Counted from the first letter of the stretch, positions 1 to 6,093 are shown. The stretch is DNA of 6,872 nt from Lysinibacillus sp. (GCA_012735355.1 JAAYHP010000020.1:1-6872); one strand, 5' to 3'. The notes: generated from the sequence alone by a model not told the origin. Numbers and translations are program-made.

Positions 1-48
1 CCCAGCAAGGATTAAAAGTGGTAAAATAATTAGGAAAAACCAACCCAT
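1..48 (-). CDS. Possible N-terminus of a hydrophobic protein, cut by the window edge
   Basis: Reading leftwards from an ATG at 48-46 there are 16 open codons giving MGWFFLIILPLLILAG, which looks like a first membrane segment or a signal peptide. An in-frame TAA about 12 codons upstream, with no ATG, GTG or TTG in between, makes this ATG the only available start. The Shine-Dalgarno support is modest: GGAAG lies very close to the ATG and AAAGGA is about 13 bases away. The rest of the gene is outside the window, so no function can be given. It could also be chance coding in AT-rich DNA. Confidence 0.35.
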   Translation of the reverse strand, partial: MGWFFLIILPLLILAG

Positions 49-417
49 TCTTCCAATCTCGTCCTTTCCAATATTATTTTACGAGGTGACAATCTTTGAT
101 GTTTTGAATGTTGCACATCACCAAGTACCACTAATATGCCATAATTTTGAATAATATGAAATATTATAAAAATAAAAATTACTATACTACTATAAGAAGC
201 GAAGTTGTAATTGTAAATTCGCTACATTTAGTCTATTTTAGATTTTCTAAATAATTATGAAAATATGCCTAAAAAAACAGAAAGCTCATTCCTATAGGAA
301 CAAGAATTCTGTTAGTTCATTTTTATATTTACTAAATTTCTTTTGGGTTAAAGTCCTTTGCAACTTTCATTGATTCGGGCAAAGTTATCTATTGATTTGC
401 TATGGTTTAGCCAATTA
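49..417. other. AT-rich intergenic region without a gene
   Basis: No open frame with a credible ribosome binding site is present here on either strand. The stretch is strongly AT-rich. It holds the terminator-like hairpin at 276-313, listed separately, and a weak inverted repeat AACTTT (362-367) / AAAGTT (381-386) just downstream of the acetyltransferase stop. The left part presumably carries the promoter of the leftward gene starting at 48, but I could not pick convincing -35 and -10 boxes. Confidence 0.6.
269..313 (-). terminator. Terminator-like hairpin downstream of the acetyltransferase gene
   Basis: On the minus strand AACAGAA (313-307) pairs with TTCTGTT (282-276) and is followed directly by a run of T (the A-run at 271-277 on the plus strand). 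Inside the stem lies a perfect 12-bp palindrome, TTCCTATAGGAA (289-300), which can form the hairpin tip; two six-base stretches between them are only partly paired. The site is about 105 bases past the acetyltransferase stop, so it probably ends that transcript. The internal loop makes it weaker than the other terminators in the window. Confidence 0.5.
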
Positions 418-855
418 TTACAATAAAACTTTCTCCATTAAGTAATGAGGAATGCCCTCCTCCATAAATTCATCGGATTTCACTTCATAACCAAGTCTTT
501 CATAAAATTCTTTTGCATGGGATTGTCCATGCAATTTCACTTTCTTAAGCCCTTGCTCTTTTGCAATTTGCTCTAGTTCCTTCACAATCACTTTCCCTAA
601 TCCTAAATTGCGATAAGGTTTTAAAATACAAATTCTTTCTAACTTTCCGCAATCGTCTACTGTACGAATTCTTCCTGTTCCCACAGCCTTACCATCTACT
701 TCTAGAAGTATATGTTCACAAGGGGCTTTTAGTGTATCAAATTCATCTAATTCTATTTCTTCTGGGACTCCTTGTTCTTTAACAAACACTTCTTTGCGAA
801 TATAAAATTCTTTTTCTAATTCTTCTCTCGTTTTTACTCTTTTCGTTTCAATCAT
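418..855 (-). CDS. GNAT family N-acetyltransferase (YjcF/ElaA-like)
   Basis: The 145-residue product is a single-domain GNAT acetyltransferase, predicted cytoplasmic, which would move an acetyl group from acetyl-CoA to an amine on an unknown acceptor. The N-terminal block R20-K-E-V-F-V-K-E-Q-G-V-P31 is typical of the YjcF/ElaA branch. LERICILKPYRNLGLGK (72-88) holds the core beta strand and the acetyl-CoA pyrophosphate loop R82-N-L-G-L-G87. FYERLGYEV (117-125) is the usual C-terminal motif, and GIPHYLM (134-140) also fits YjcF relatives. The length is normal. The RBS is weak: AGGG lies about 10 bases before the ATG. A strong terminator (920-955) separates it from the upstream GH3 gene, so it probably has its own promoter in 860-915, where I see only poor boxes (TTGCTT, 16 bases, TATGAG). 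Family is clear; substrate unknown. Confidence 0.9.
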   Translation of the reverse strand: MIETKRVKTREELEKEFYIRKEVFVKEQGVPEEIELDEFDTLKAPCEHILLEVDGKAVGTGRIRTVDDCGKLERICILKPYRNLGLGKVIVKELEQIAKEQGLKKVKLHGQSHAKEFYERLGYEVKSDEFMEEGIPHYLMEKVLL

Positions 856-919
856 TTTTTACAAACCCTATGCAAATTATTTACTCATAAATTTATCATG
901 AATAAAAGCAAATTTATAT

Positions 920-955
920 AAAAAAATCCCAAAAGCAGTTTTTCTACTTTCGGGA
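920..955 (-). terminator. Strong intrinsic terminator of the GH3 gene
   Basis: On the minus strand a 12-bp stem is formed by 955-944 and 938-927 (TCCCGAAAGTAG with CTGCTTTTGGGA; ten Watson-Crick pairs and two G-U pairs). It has a five-base A loop and is followed by seven T residues (926-920). It begins seven bases after the GH3 stop codon. This is a classical Rho-independent terminator that isolates the GH3 transcript from the acetyltransferase gene downstream. Confidence 0.9.
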
Positions 956-961
956 AAAAGT

Positions 962-1360
962 TTATTCATAAGATAATCCAAAATCAAAACTATAGCGATT
1001 CCCACTTTGATCCACATAAGTATAAGAAGAACCTTCTCTATACCCTGGAATATCCCCCACATCCCGATCAACCTCTTCTTGATTTCTTGGGATGGTGAAC
1101 GGTAATTTTCCTACTGGGTTAAATCTACCCCGCAGCACATCGACTAAGGCTTCCGGCTTCATGCCAAAAGTTGCAAGCATCGCTTCTGCATTCGGCTCAA
1201 TTTCTCCTATAAGCCACGGGTTTTTAAAATCAACAGCTACAATCGTTGGCACCGTTTGTTGAATTTCTACAATGCGAGAGACATTTTCAATTTGTGTATC
1301 TGGACCAATTTCTAGGGTAATTGGACTTTTGGCAAACAAATTCATGCTAGGCTCACCCAC
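962..1360 (-). CDS. GH3 beta-glycosidase, C-terminal part (out of frame)
   Basis: This frame is the missing end of the GH3 enzyme, in the -1 frame relative to the upstream part. From about its fourth residue it continues the family sequence: PSMNLFAKSPITLEIGP, then a segment around VPTIVAVDFKNPWL, then RGRFNPVGKLPFTIPRNQEE, the typical GH3 second-domain signature ending in P-x-G-K-L-P-x-T-x-P. It ends in FGLSYE, a usual C-terminus for this family. The GTG at 1360 opens the frame but has no convincing ribosome binding site, so it is probably not an independent gene. If translated alone it would lack the catalytic domain and the signal peptide. It overlaps the upstream frame by 19 bases. Confidence 0.8.
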   Translation of the reverse strand: MGEPSMNLFAKSPITLEIGPDTQIENVSRIVEIQQTVPTIVAVDFKNPWLIGEIEPNAEAMLATFGMKPEALVDVLRGRFNPVGKLPFTIPRNQEEVDRDVGDIPGYREGSSYTYVDQSGNRYSFDFGLSYE

Positions 1361-2952
1361 AGGAAGGCATGGGTTGCTTCAGCTAAATCGTCTACAATTG
1401 TAATGCCTTCATCATATTCAATCATTTTTTCTTTTAAATTATCCGTATTTACTCCGTTATCTCCACCTGGAAAGACTTCCACATATAGCTTTATATTTTG
1501 CATTTTGTCGTCCGTTAATGGAAGTAAATGATTATTTTTTAACAGTACAATCGATTTTCGATGGGCCTCATCCGCCCGTTGTTGAGATGCTGGATCATTC
1601 ACAACATCTTCTGCTATTTGGGGATCTACATAAGGATTTTCAAATAAGCCAAGCATCATCATTTCGGTTATTAAATACTCAGCCGACCGATTAACAATTT
1701 CCTCATCAACTAACCCTTGTTTTACCGCATTAATAATCGGTTCAGGATTTGTTGCACCGGAGAAAATGTTCGTTCCCGCATTTAACGCCTTCGCAAATCG
1801 TTCCTCTTCAGTCAAATCTAAAGCTCCCCAAGCTTTGTCTAACACTGCTCCAGTATCTGAATTAACATAGCCTAAAAAGCCTAATTCATCTCGTAAAAAA
1901 TCATTGATAAAACCTTTGTTTAAGGCAAATCCTACTTCTTCAAACTGTTGATTTGGACTAAACCACGGCAAGCCTTGATTGGCACTTTCATTGCTTGGAT
2001 AAGCGTAATAAGGCATGATGGACGTCGTATGTGCATCGATTGCTGCCCGGAACGGTGGTAAATGATACGTCCTTAAACTTCCTTCTGTCGGATAAATATT
2101 ATATCTTCCTTCTTCAAAATGAGGGTCTTTTCCCTTTTCTCTCGCTCCACCGCCAGGATAATGTCTCACCGTTGTCGTTACGCTTTCGTTATTTAAAACA
2201 TCGCCTTGATAACCTCTCACGATGCGCCAAATGATATCCGAAACTAAAGCAGGGTGTTCTCCGAAAGTTTCTACAATTCTTGACCAAAGTGGATCTGTTG
2301 CCACGTCGGCTGAATAACCATAAATTTTACGAATACCTGTAGCAAGAAATTCCCTAGATGAAATCCGTGCAAAATCTTCTATCAGTTCCAAATCTCTTGT
2401 TGCAGCAAGCCCTAACGTGTTTGGCCAAAAGGAAAACTGACCTCGTTCCCCGGGCGGAACTTGTCCAGGAACTTCAATGGGAAGAAGATGATTTCGAGGA
2501 TTGGAAATAATGATAGCCGGAATTCCTAATCGAGAAGCTTCTGCTGCTTCTTGAATATGATTATTGTAGTCGGCAATGACCGCTGCTGTTGGCGTTTCTC
2601 GAAATATAAAATATCTCGTTCCTTGATTAATATGGGCGTTTGGAAGAACTAATCTCCCTTCTTCAAATTGGGGATATTCTGGAATCAATAACAATGCGGC
2701 TTTTTCTTCTAAAGTCATTTTTGATATAAGATCTTTTGCCCGTTCACTTGCTGAAAGTCCCCAGTTTTCATAAACATCTAATACGCCATTGCCATTTAAG
2801 TCTTTATAAGTTTTCCCATCGATCGTTAACACTTCTTTCACCCGAATCCCTAATTCAGGTTGTTCGATTTGAGCATTTCCCTCTTGGAAAATTGAAAAAG
2901 CCATCAATAAAAATACACTTATTAATGCAAAGAACCCTTTCATGTTTAACAT
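1342..2952 (-). CDS. GH3 beta-glycosidase, N-terminal part (signal peptide and catalytic domain)
   Basis: The 536-codon frame encodes most of an exported family 3 glycosidase, which releases terminal beta-linked sugars by a retaining mechanism. Residues 1-27 form a signal peptide (K5, hydrophobic core, likely cleavage after GNA27). DLNGNGVLDVYENW (51-64) resembles a calcium-binding EF-hand loop. The (beta/alpha)8 domain shows MTLEEKAALL (79-88), DPLWSRIVETFGE (220-232) and RHYPGGG (263-269, the family's KH motif with Arg instead of Lys). GYVNSDTGAV (361-370) carries the predicted nucleophile D366. The second domain begins around SIVLLKNNHLLPL (467-479). The frame ends at a TGA (1344-1342) right after FLWVS, where homologues continue. 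AAGGAAGG six bases before ATG 2952 favours this start over the ATG three codons later. The exact sugar specificity (glucose, xylose, N-acetylglucosamine or other) cannot be read from the sequence. Confidence 0.85.
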   Translation of the reverse strand: MLNMKGFFALISVFLLMAFSIFQEGNAQIEQPELGIRVKEVLTIDGKTYKDLNGNGVLDVYENWGLSASERAKDLISKMTLEEKAALLLIPEYPQFEEGRLVLPNAHINQGTRYFIFRETPTAAVIADYNNHIQEAAEASRLGIPAIIISNPRNHLLPIEVPGQVPPGERGQFSFWPNTLGLAATRDLELIEDFARISSREFLATGIRKIYGYSADVATDPLWSRIVETFGEHPALVSDIIWRIVRGYQGDVLNNESVTTTVRHYPGGGAREKGKDPHFEEGRYNIYPTEGSLRTYHLPPFRAAIDAHTTSIMPYYAYPSNESANQGLPWFSPNQQFEEVGFALNKGFINDFLRDELGFLGYVNSDTGAVLDKAWGALDLTEEERFAKALNAGTNIFSGATNPEPIINAVKQGLVDEEIVNRSAEYLITEMMMLGLFENPYVDPQIAEDVVNDPASQQRADEAHRKSIVLLKNNHLLPLTDDKMQNIKLYVEVFPGGDNGVNTDNLKEKMIEYDEGITIVDDLAEATHAFLWVSLA

Positions 2953-2954
2953 TA

Positions 2955-3034
2955 TTTTCCTTCCTTTATTTTTACTTTCTGTCCTATATTTTGTATCCTG
3001 TTTAGTTATTTATGTATAGGAAAAGGAAGGAAAA
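2955..3034 (-). promoter_or_regulatory. GH3 mRNA leader that can pair over its own ribosome binding site
   Basis: The GH3 Shine-Dalgarno region on the minus strand, AAAGGAAGGAAAA (2967-2955), has a perfect 13-base complement, TTTTCCTTCCTTT, at 3034-3022 in the same leader. A second helix pairs 3021-3015 with 2988-2982 (TCCTATA with TATAGGA). The 20 bases 3034-3015 therefore form a continuous arm, with a 14-base bulge on the other side. If formed in the mRNA, this fold hides the whole ribosome binding site, two bases short of the ATG. The base complementarity is observed; a regulatory role is inferred. No known riboswitch class is recognised here. Confidence 0.45.
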
Positions 3035-3063
3035 GAAATATTAAAATGACAAATAATAACGGA

Positions 3064-3091
3064 ATTAGTGAGAATTGTTTTCATTTGTCAA
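3064..3091 (-). promoter_or_regulatory. Candidate GH3 promoter with an operator-like dyad
   Basis: On the minus strand a perfect -35 TTGACA (3091-3086) is followed after 16 bases by ACTAAT (3069-3064, four of six matches to the -10 consensus). The spacer is almost exactly filled by an imperfect dyad, TGAAAACAATTCTCA (3083-3069), a common position for a repressor site. Transcription would start near 3057 and give a leader of about 105 bases that contains the RBS-pairing arms. The -35 box is good and the -10 box only fair. Confidence 0.4.
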
Positions 3092-3140
3092 AAAAAATTA
3101 CCCTTTTTTAATTTTGTAAAAGAAATATTAAATTTTTGTC

Positions 3141-3175
3141 TAGACATATACCCTTCTTCACAGTTACTATAGTAA
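3141..3175 (+). promoter_or_regulatory. Candidate promoter of the amino acid ABC operon
   Basis: TAGACA (3141-3146, five of six -35 matches) lies 18 bases before TACTAT (3165-3170, four of six -10 matches), giving a start near 3177 and a leader of about 68 bases. A perfect 12-bp palindrome, TTACTATAGTAA (3164-3175), covers the -10 box and could be an operator. A second pairing, TTCACA (3157-3162) with TACACT (3182-3187), has a 19-base spacer and is less good. No T-box, S-box or other known riboswitch is recognised in the leader. Confidence 0.4.
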
Positions 3176-3228
3176 ACGTAGTACACTTTCATATACTAAA
3201 CAACTAAATAATTAGAAGATAAAAATTT

Positions 3229-3256
3229 AAGGAGCGGAAACAAGATGAAACGTTAA
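3229..3256 (+). other. RBS and true start of the binding-protein gene, stopped at codon 4
   Basis: AAGGAG (3229-3234) sits 10 bases before ATG 3245, a normal start for this kind of gene. The reading is ATG AAA CGT TAA, so translation would stop after Met-Lys-Arg. The codons after the TAA are in the same frame and encode LSLLLLLTMIIAVLAAC, which is exactly the hydrophobic core and lipobox of a lipoprotein signal peptide. Changing the TAA to a sense codon such as AAA would restore a normal signal peptide starting MKRKLSLLLLL. No alternative start codon lies between the stop and the ATG at 3281. Confidence 0.8.
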
Positions 3257-3280
3257 TTATCACTACTATTATTACTAACA

Positions 3281-4063
3281 ATGATCATTGCTGTCCTCGC
3301 AGCTTGTGGATCATCCAACGAATCCTCTTCTAGCTCAGAAGGAACAGATGCAGGAACAAATAATGAAGCAACTGAAAAAGAAACATTAATTATCGGTATT
3401 GACGATAAATTTGCACCAATGGGATTCCGCGATGAAAACAACGAAATCGTTGGTTTTGATATTGACATGGCTCGCGCTGCTGCAGAAAAAATGGGTATGG
3501 AAGTTGAATTCCAACCGATTGACTGGTCTACTAAAGAAACAGAATTAGCAAGTGGTCGTATCGATTTAATTTGGAACGGATACACTATTACGGAAGAACG
3601 TAAACAAAAAGTGTTATTCACAAAACCATATTTAGAAAACGCACAAGTTGTAGCTACTTTAATTGACTCACCGATTGAAAAACTAGACGAACTTGCTGGT
3701 AAACAAGTAGGTATTCAAGCTTTATCATCTGCGTTAGATGCGTTAAATGAACACCCAATTAGCAAAGAAGTTAAATTAAATGAATATAAAGATAACGTAT
3801 TAGCATTAACTGACTTAAAAAATAAACGTACTGAAGCAGTCGTAATCGACAAAGTAGTTATGGAATACTACATGACTCAAGAACCAGACACATTTAAAAT
3901 ATTAGAAGAAGAGCTAGCACCGGAACAATACGGCGTTGGAGTTAAACAAGGAAATGAAGAATTACTTAAAAAACTTCAAGCTGCACTAGATGAAATGAAT
4001 GAAGACGGTACAGCTGCAACGATTTCTGAAAAATGGTTCGGTGAAGATCGAGTATTAAAATAA
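3281..4063 (+). CDS. Polar amino acid ABC transporter substrate-binding lipoprotein (5' end interrupted)
   Basis: The protein is the extracellular receptor of the importer encoded by the next two genes. Counted from ATG 3281 it has 260 residues. VLAAC (5-9) is the lipobox with lipidation Cys9, followed by a Ser/Asn/Thr/Glu-rich linker to about residue 33. The SBP_bac_3 fold begins at TLIIGIDDKFAPMGF. Family signatures are GFDIDMA, GRIDLIWNGYTITEERK followed by a KPY motif, GKQVGIQ and DGTAATISEKWFGED. The original start is almost certainly ATG 3245, which would give 272 residues, but codon 4 is TAA. Starting at 3281 keeps the lipobox but removes the positive n-region and most of the hydrophobic core, so export would probably fail. 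The rest of the frame is undamaged. The ligand (cystine, glutamine or another polar amino acid) cannot be told from the sequence alone. Confidence 0.85.
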   Translation: MIIAVLAACGSSNESSSSSEGTDAGTNNEATEKETLIIGIDDKFAPMGFRDENNEIVGFDIDMARAAAEKMGMEVEFQPIDWSTKETELASGRIDLIWNGYTITEERKQKVLFTKPYLENAQVVATLIDSPIEKLDELAGKQVGIQALSSALDALNEHPISKEVKLNEYKDNVLALTDLKNKRTEAVVIDKVVMEYYMTQEPDTFKILEEELAPEQYGVGVKQGNEELLKKLQAALDEMNEDGTAATISEKWFGEDRVLK

Positions 4064-4096
4064 TTTTGTGATAAAATAAAATATCTATTATGTTCG

Positions 4097-4128
4097 ATAA
4101 GAGTTTCCATGCGAAACTCTTATTTTTT
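4097..4128 (+). terminator. Intra-operon hairpin with T-run (likely partial terminator)
   Basis: A perfect 11-bp stem, ATAAGAGTTTC (4097-4107) with GAAACTCTTAT (4113-4123), has a five-base loop and is followed by six T (4123-4128). It lies 34 bases after the binding-protein stop and just before the permease RBS. It looks like an intrinsic terminator. Because the permease and ATPase have no clear promoter of their own, it probably works partially, leaving more binding-protein mRNA than membrane-component mRNA. It would also stabilise the 3' end of the short transcript. Confidence 0.75.
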
Positions 4129-4141
4129 GGGAGGAAAAATA

Positions 4142-4798
4142 ATGGTTGATTACTGGAATCGGATAGTATGGCCGATGCTTGAAGGGGCTCAAATGACCGT
4201 TTTGCTCTTCTTCATCTGCATTATCGCATCAATTCCAATAGGATTTTTACTTACACTTGCCGTAAAATCAAGATTTAAACCCCTTGCATGGCTTGCACAA
4301 ATTTATATTACTGTCATGCGAGGTACACCGCTGTTACTACAATTGCTATTAATTTGTTTCGGATTACCAATGTTGCCGGTAGTTGGAGAATATTTAGTAT
4401 TCGACCGTTTCGTTGCAGCTTGTATCGGATTCGTATTAAACTATGCAGCCTATTTTGCAGAAATTTTCCGTGGAGGACTACTCTCCATCGATAAAGGACA
4501 ATATGAAGCAGCTCAAGTCCTTGGCTTGACAAAATGGCAAACAACAACTCGTGTCGTGTTGCCACAAATGTTTCGAGTAGCATTGCCTGCTGTTGCCAAT
4601 GAATCGATTACGCTTATTAAAGATACAGCATTGCTATATGCAGTTGCCGTTCCTGAATTATTACACTTCGCTCAGACAGCTGTAAACAGAGAATTTACAA
4701 TTGTTCCATACTTTGTAGCAGGGGTTATCTACTTAGCAATGACTCTTGTGTTAACAGTATTCTTTAAATGGCTAGAGCGTCGATATAAATACGAATAG
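4142..4798 (+). CDS. Polar amino acid ABC transporter permease
   Basis: The 218-residue product is the inner-membrane channel subunit of a polar amino acid importer, HisM/TcyB-like. Hydrophobic segments are at about 18-40, 51-82 (probably one or two helices around RGTPLLLQ, 60-67), 90-106, 150-175 and 190-211. The cytoplasmic EAA loop, which docks on the ATPase, is clear: Y121-E-A-A-Q-V-L-G128, followed by VVLPQ and an ALPAV motif. RGTP in the second segment is characteristic of this family. The start is set at ATG 4142 because GGGAGG lies seven bases upstream; the in-frame ATG at 4109 falls in the loop of the upstream hairpin and has no RBS. The stop codon lies inside the RBS of the ATPase gene. 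Nothing is missing. Confidence 0.92.
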   Translation: MVDYWNRIVWPMLEGAQMTVLLFFICIIASIPIGFLLTLAVKSRFKPLAWLAQIYITVMRGTPLLLQLLLICFGLPMLPVVGEYLVFDRFVAACIGFVLNYAAYFAEIFRGGLLSIDKGQYEAAQVLGLTKWQTTTRVVLPQMFRVALPAVANESITLIKDTALLYAVAVPELLHFAQTAVNREFTIVPYFVAGVIYLAMTLVLTVFFKWLERRYKYE

Positions 4799-4809
4799 AG
4801 GTGAACAGA

Positions 4810-5556
4810 ATGGCGCTAATTGAAGTATCAAATTTAAAAAAATCTTTCGGTCAAAATGAAGTTTTAAAATCCATTACTTTTTCCGTTGAACAAAATGAAG
4901 TAGTGGCAATGATCGGCCCTTCTGGTTCTGGAAAAAGTACGTTGCTCCGTAGTTTAGTGTATTTAGAAGAAATTGATGGTGGAAGTATTTGTATCGACGG
5001 AGATTACTTAGTCAAAGATGGGGTTTATCCAAAACAAGGAGATATTCGAAATATTACAGGAAAAATGGGGATGGTCTTTCAACACTTTAATCTATTCCCC
5101 CATTTAACGGTAAAGGAAAATCTTGTGTTAGCTCCTAAATTGCGAAAAACTGAGTCAGCAGAAGACATTGAAAAACGCTGTATCGATTTATTACAAAAGG
5201 TTGGATTGAGTGATAAGCTAGACGCCTATCCTAGCAATCTTTCCGGTGGACAAAAACAACGGGTAGCCATTGCAAGAGCTTTAATGTTAAATCCGCAAAT
5301 TTTATTGTTTGATGAACCTACTTCAGCGCTAGATCCAGAACTGACTGGTGAAGTGTTAAAAGTAATGAAAGATTTAGCTGAGGAACATATGACGATGATC
5401 GTTGTTACTCACGAAATGGGCTTTGCAAGAGAAGTAGCAAACCGGGTTGTTTTTATGGACGGAGGAGAAATTATTGAATCCAACGAACCACAACAATTCT
5501 TTAACAATCCTCAACATGATCGGACGAAAGCATTTCTACATAAGAATTGGAAATAA
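4810..5556 (+). CDS. Polar amino acid ABC transporter ATP-binding protein
   Basis: The 248-residue cytoplasmic ATPase drives the importer and is of the GlnQ/HisP/TcyC type. All ABC motifs are present and intact: Walker [10 protein letters not shown] (36-44), Q-loop [10 protein letters not shown] (Gln91), signature LSGGQKQR (144-151), Walker [15 protein letters not shown] (164-177) and the H-loop VVTHE (His201). The FQHFNLFPH form is characteristic of polar amino acid importers. I chose ATG 4810 because AGAGGTGA (4797-4804) is an ideal Shine-Dalgarno site for it; a GTG at 4801 lies inside that site and would add only three residues. The gene follows the permease stop by 11 bases, so the two are probably translationally coupled. 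The specific substrate depends on the binding protein and is unknown. Confidence 0.95.
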   Translation: MALIEVSNLKKSFGQNEVLKSITFSVEQNEVVAMIGPSGSGKSTLLRSLVYLEEIDGGSICIDGDYLVKDGVYPKQGDIRNITGKMGMVFQHFNLFPHLTVKENLVLAPKLRKTESAEDIEKRCIDLLQKVGLSDKLDAYPSNLSGGQKQRVAIARALMLNPQILLFDEPTSALDPELTGEVLKVMKDLAEEHMTMIVVTHEMGFAREVANRVVFMDGGEIIESNEPQQFFNNPQHDRTKAFLHKNWK

Positions 5557-5598
5557 AGAAACAAGGTCGCTTCGAAAAGGGCGACCTTGTTTCTTTTT
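5555..5598. terminator. Terminator at the end of the ABC operon, probably bidirectional
   Basis: A perfect 16-bp stem (5555-5570 with 5581-5596) closes a ten-base loop and overlaps the ATPase stop codon. On the plus strand the stem ends in a T-run (5594-5598). On the minus strand the stem is followed by a shorter T-rich tract, so the same hairpin may also end the convergent gene whose stop is at 5608. Confidence 0.88.
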
Positions 5599-5607
5599 AT
5601 AGAGGAA

Positions 5608-6093
5608 TTAGTCTAAAATTAACGTTTCATTGAATAATATGCCTAAATAGCGATATTTAATATGTACATTATGTATTTCCTCGTGGTGGGTTACTGTTAA
5701 ACCGTAAATTGTATCTTCTTCTGTTGCTGTTCCTTCATCTTGCTTTTCAAATATTTCTTCTGGAACCGTTCCTTTTGGAATTGATACATCTTCCACATTT
5801 TTATAATCAATATTTTTTGTTGCTTCTGCATGTTCATCAAATGTACCAGCAAATCCTAGGAGTGCATTACTTACTTGAATTTTCGTCCCATTTGGATCTG
5901 CATGATTATTTACTTTTACATGGGTTACTTTTAAGTCACTAAAACCTTTATTCCCAATCCCAATCACAACGGTTTGTTTGTCTTCACTTTTGAAAATCGT
6001 ACCTGTTAACAACGGTGGTGTTGCTTTTATATACATAAATACTCCACCGACTAACAGTACTAGAATAAATGCAATGAGTAATGCTTTTTTCAA
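5608..6093 (-). CDS. Membrane-anchored protein of unknown function
   Basis: I do not recognise the family. The 161-residue product starts with MKK and one hydrophobic segment (about 4-22), which is either an uncleaved anchor or a signal peptide without a lipobox. The rest is hydrophilic, rich in alternating Val/Ile/Thr stretches such as KQTVVIGIGNKGFSDLKVTH (a full match is at 39-58) and HNVHIKYRYLGI (141-152), which suggests a mostly beta structure outside the membrane. An acidic segment runs from 111 to 127. There are no cysteines, so disulfides are excluded. The start must be TTG 6093: a TGA lies in frame three codons upstream, and the next Met is residue 20. GAGGA (6101-6097) and AAGGAA just upstream give a ribosome binding site. 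It is probably a single-gene unit ending at the shared terminator. Confidence 0.75.
   Translation of the reverse strand: MKKALLIAFILVLLVGGVFMYIKATPPLLTGTIFKSEDKQTVVIGIGNKGFSDLKVTHVKVNNHADPNGTKIQVSNALLGFAGTFDEHAEATKNIDYKNVEDVSIPKGTVPEEIFEKQDEGTATEEDTIYGLTVTHHEEIHNVHIKYRYLGILFNETLILD

Larger units (their letters stand above)
962..2952 (-). pseudogene. Secreted glycoside hydrolase family 3 enzyme, whole locus, frameshifted
   Basis: This is the full extent of one GH3 gene whose reading frame breaks near 1351. With one C restored in the CC run at 1351-1350, the protein reads straight through as FLWVSPSMNLFAKSP and would be about 663 residues, a plausible length for a two-domain GH3 enzyme. As written, the sequence gives two separate frames, described in the next two entries. 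A true one-base deletion and a sequencing error in a short C run are both possible; no further damage is seen in either half, which favours an error or a very recent mutation. Confidence 0.75.

Noticed and set aside
877..1071. 64-codon minus-strand frame with a hydrophobic segment, overlapping the GH3 end
   Set aside because: It lies in another frame of the GH3 C-terminal sequence and runs through the terminator hairpin at 920-955; the GH3 frame there shows clear family motifs and this one has no RBS.
1342..1360. Programmed -1 frameshift in the GH3 gene
   Set aside because: No slippery heptamer or obvious stimulatory structure is found at the overlap, and one restored C explains the break.
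3171..3244. Riboswitch or T-box in the ABC operon leader
   Set aside because: The leader is only about 68 bases and AT-rich, with no T-box sequence, no specifier stem and no known aptamer pattern.
3254..3256. Recoding of the stop codon as selenocysteine or pyrrolysine
   Set aside because: The codon is TAA, whereas those systems use TGA and TAG; its position in a signal peptide also makes recoding unlikely.
3253..3621. 122-codon minus-strand frame opposite the binding protein
   Set aside because: It is an antisense shadow of a gene with strong SBP_bac_3 motifs and has no RBS or family resemblance.
4109..4141. Upstream ATG of the permease frame
   Set aside because: The ATG lies in the loop of the hairpin at 4097-4123 and has no Shine-Dalgarno site, while ATG 4142 has GGGAGG at the right distance.
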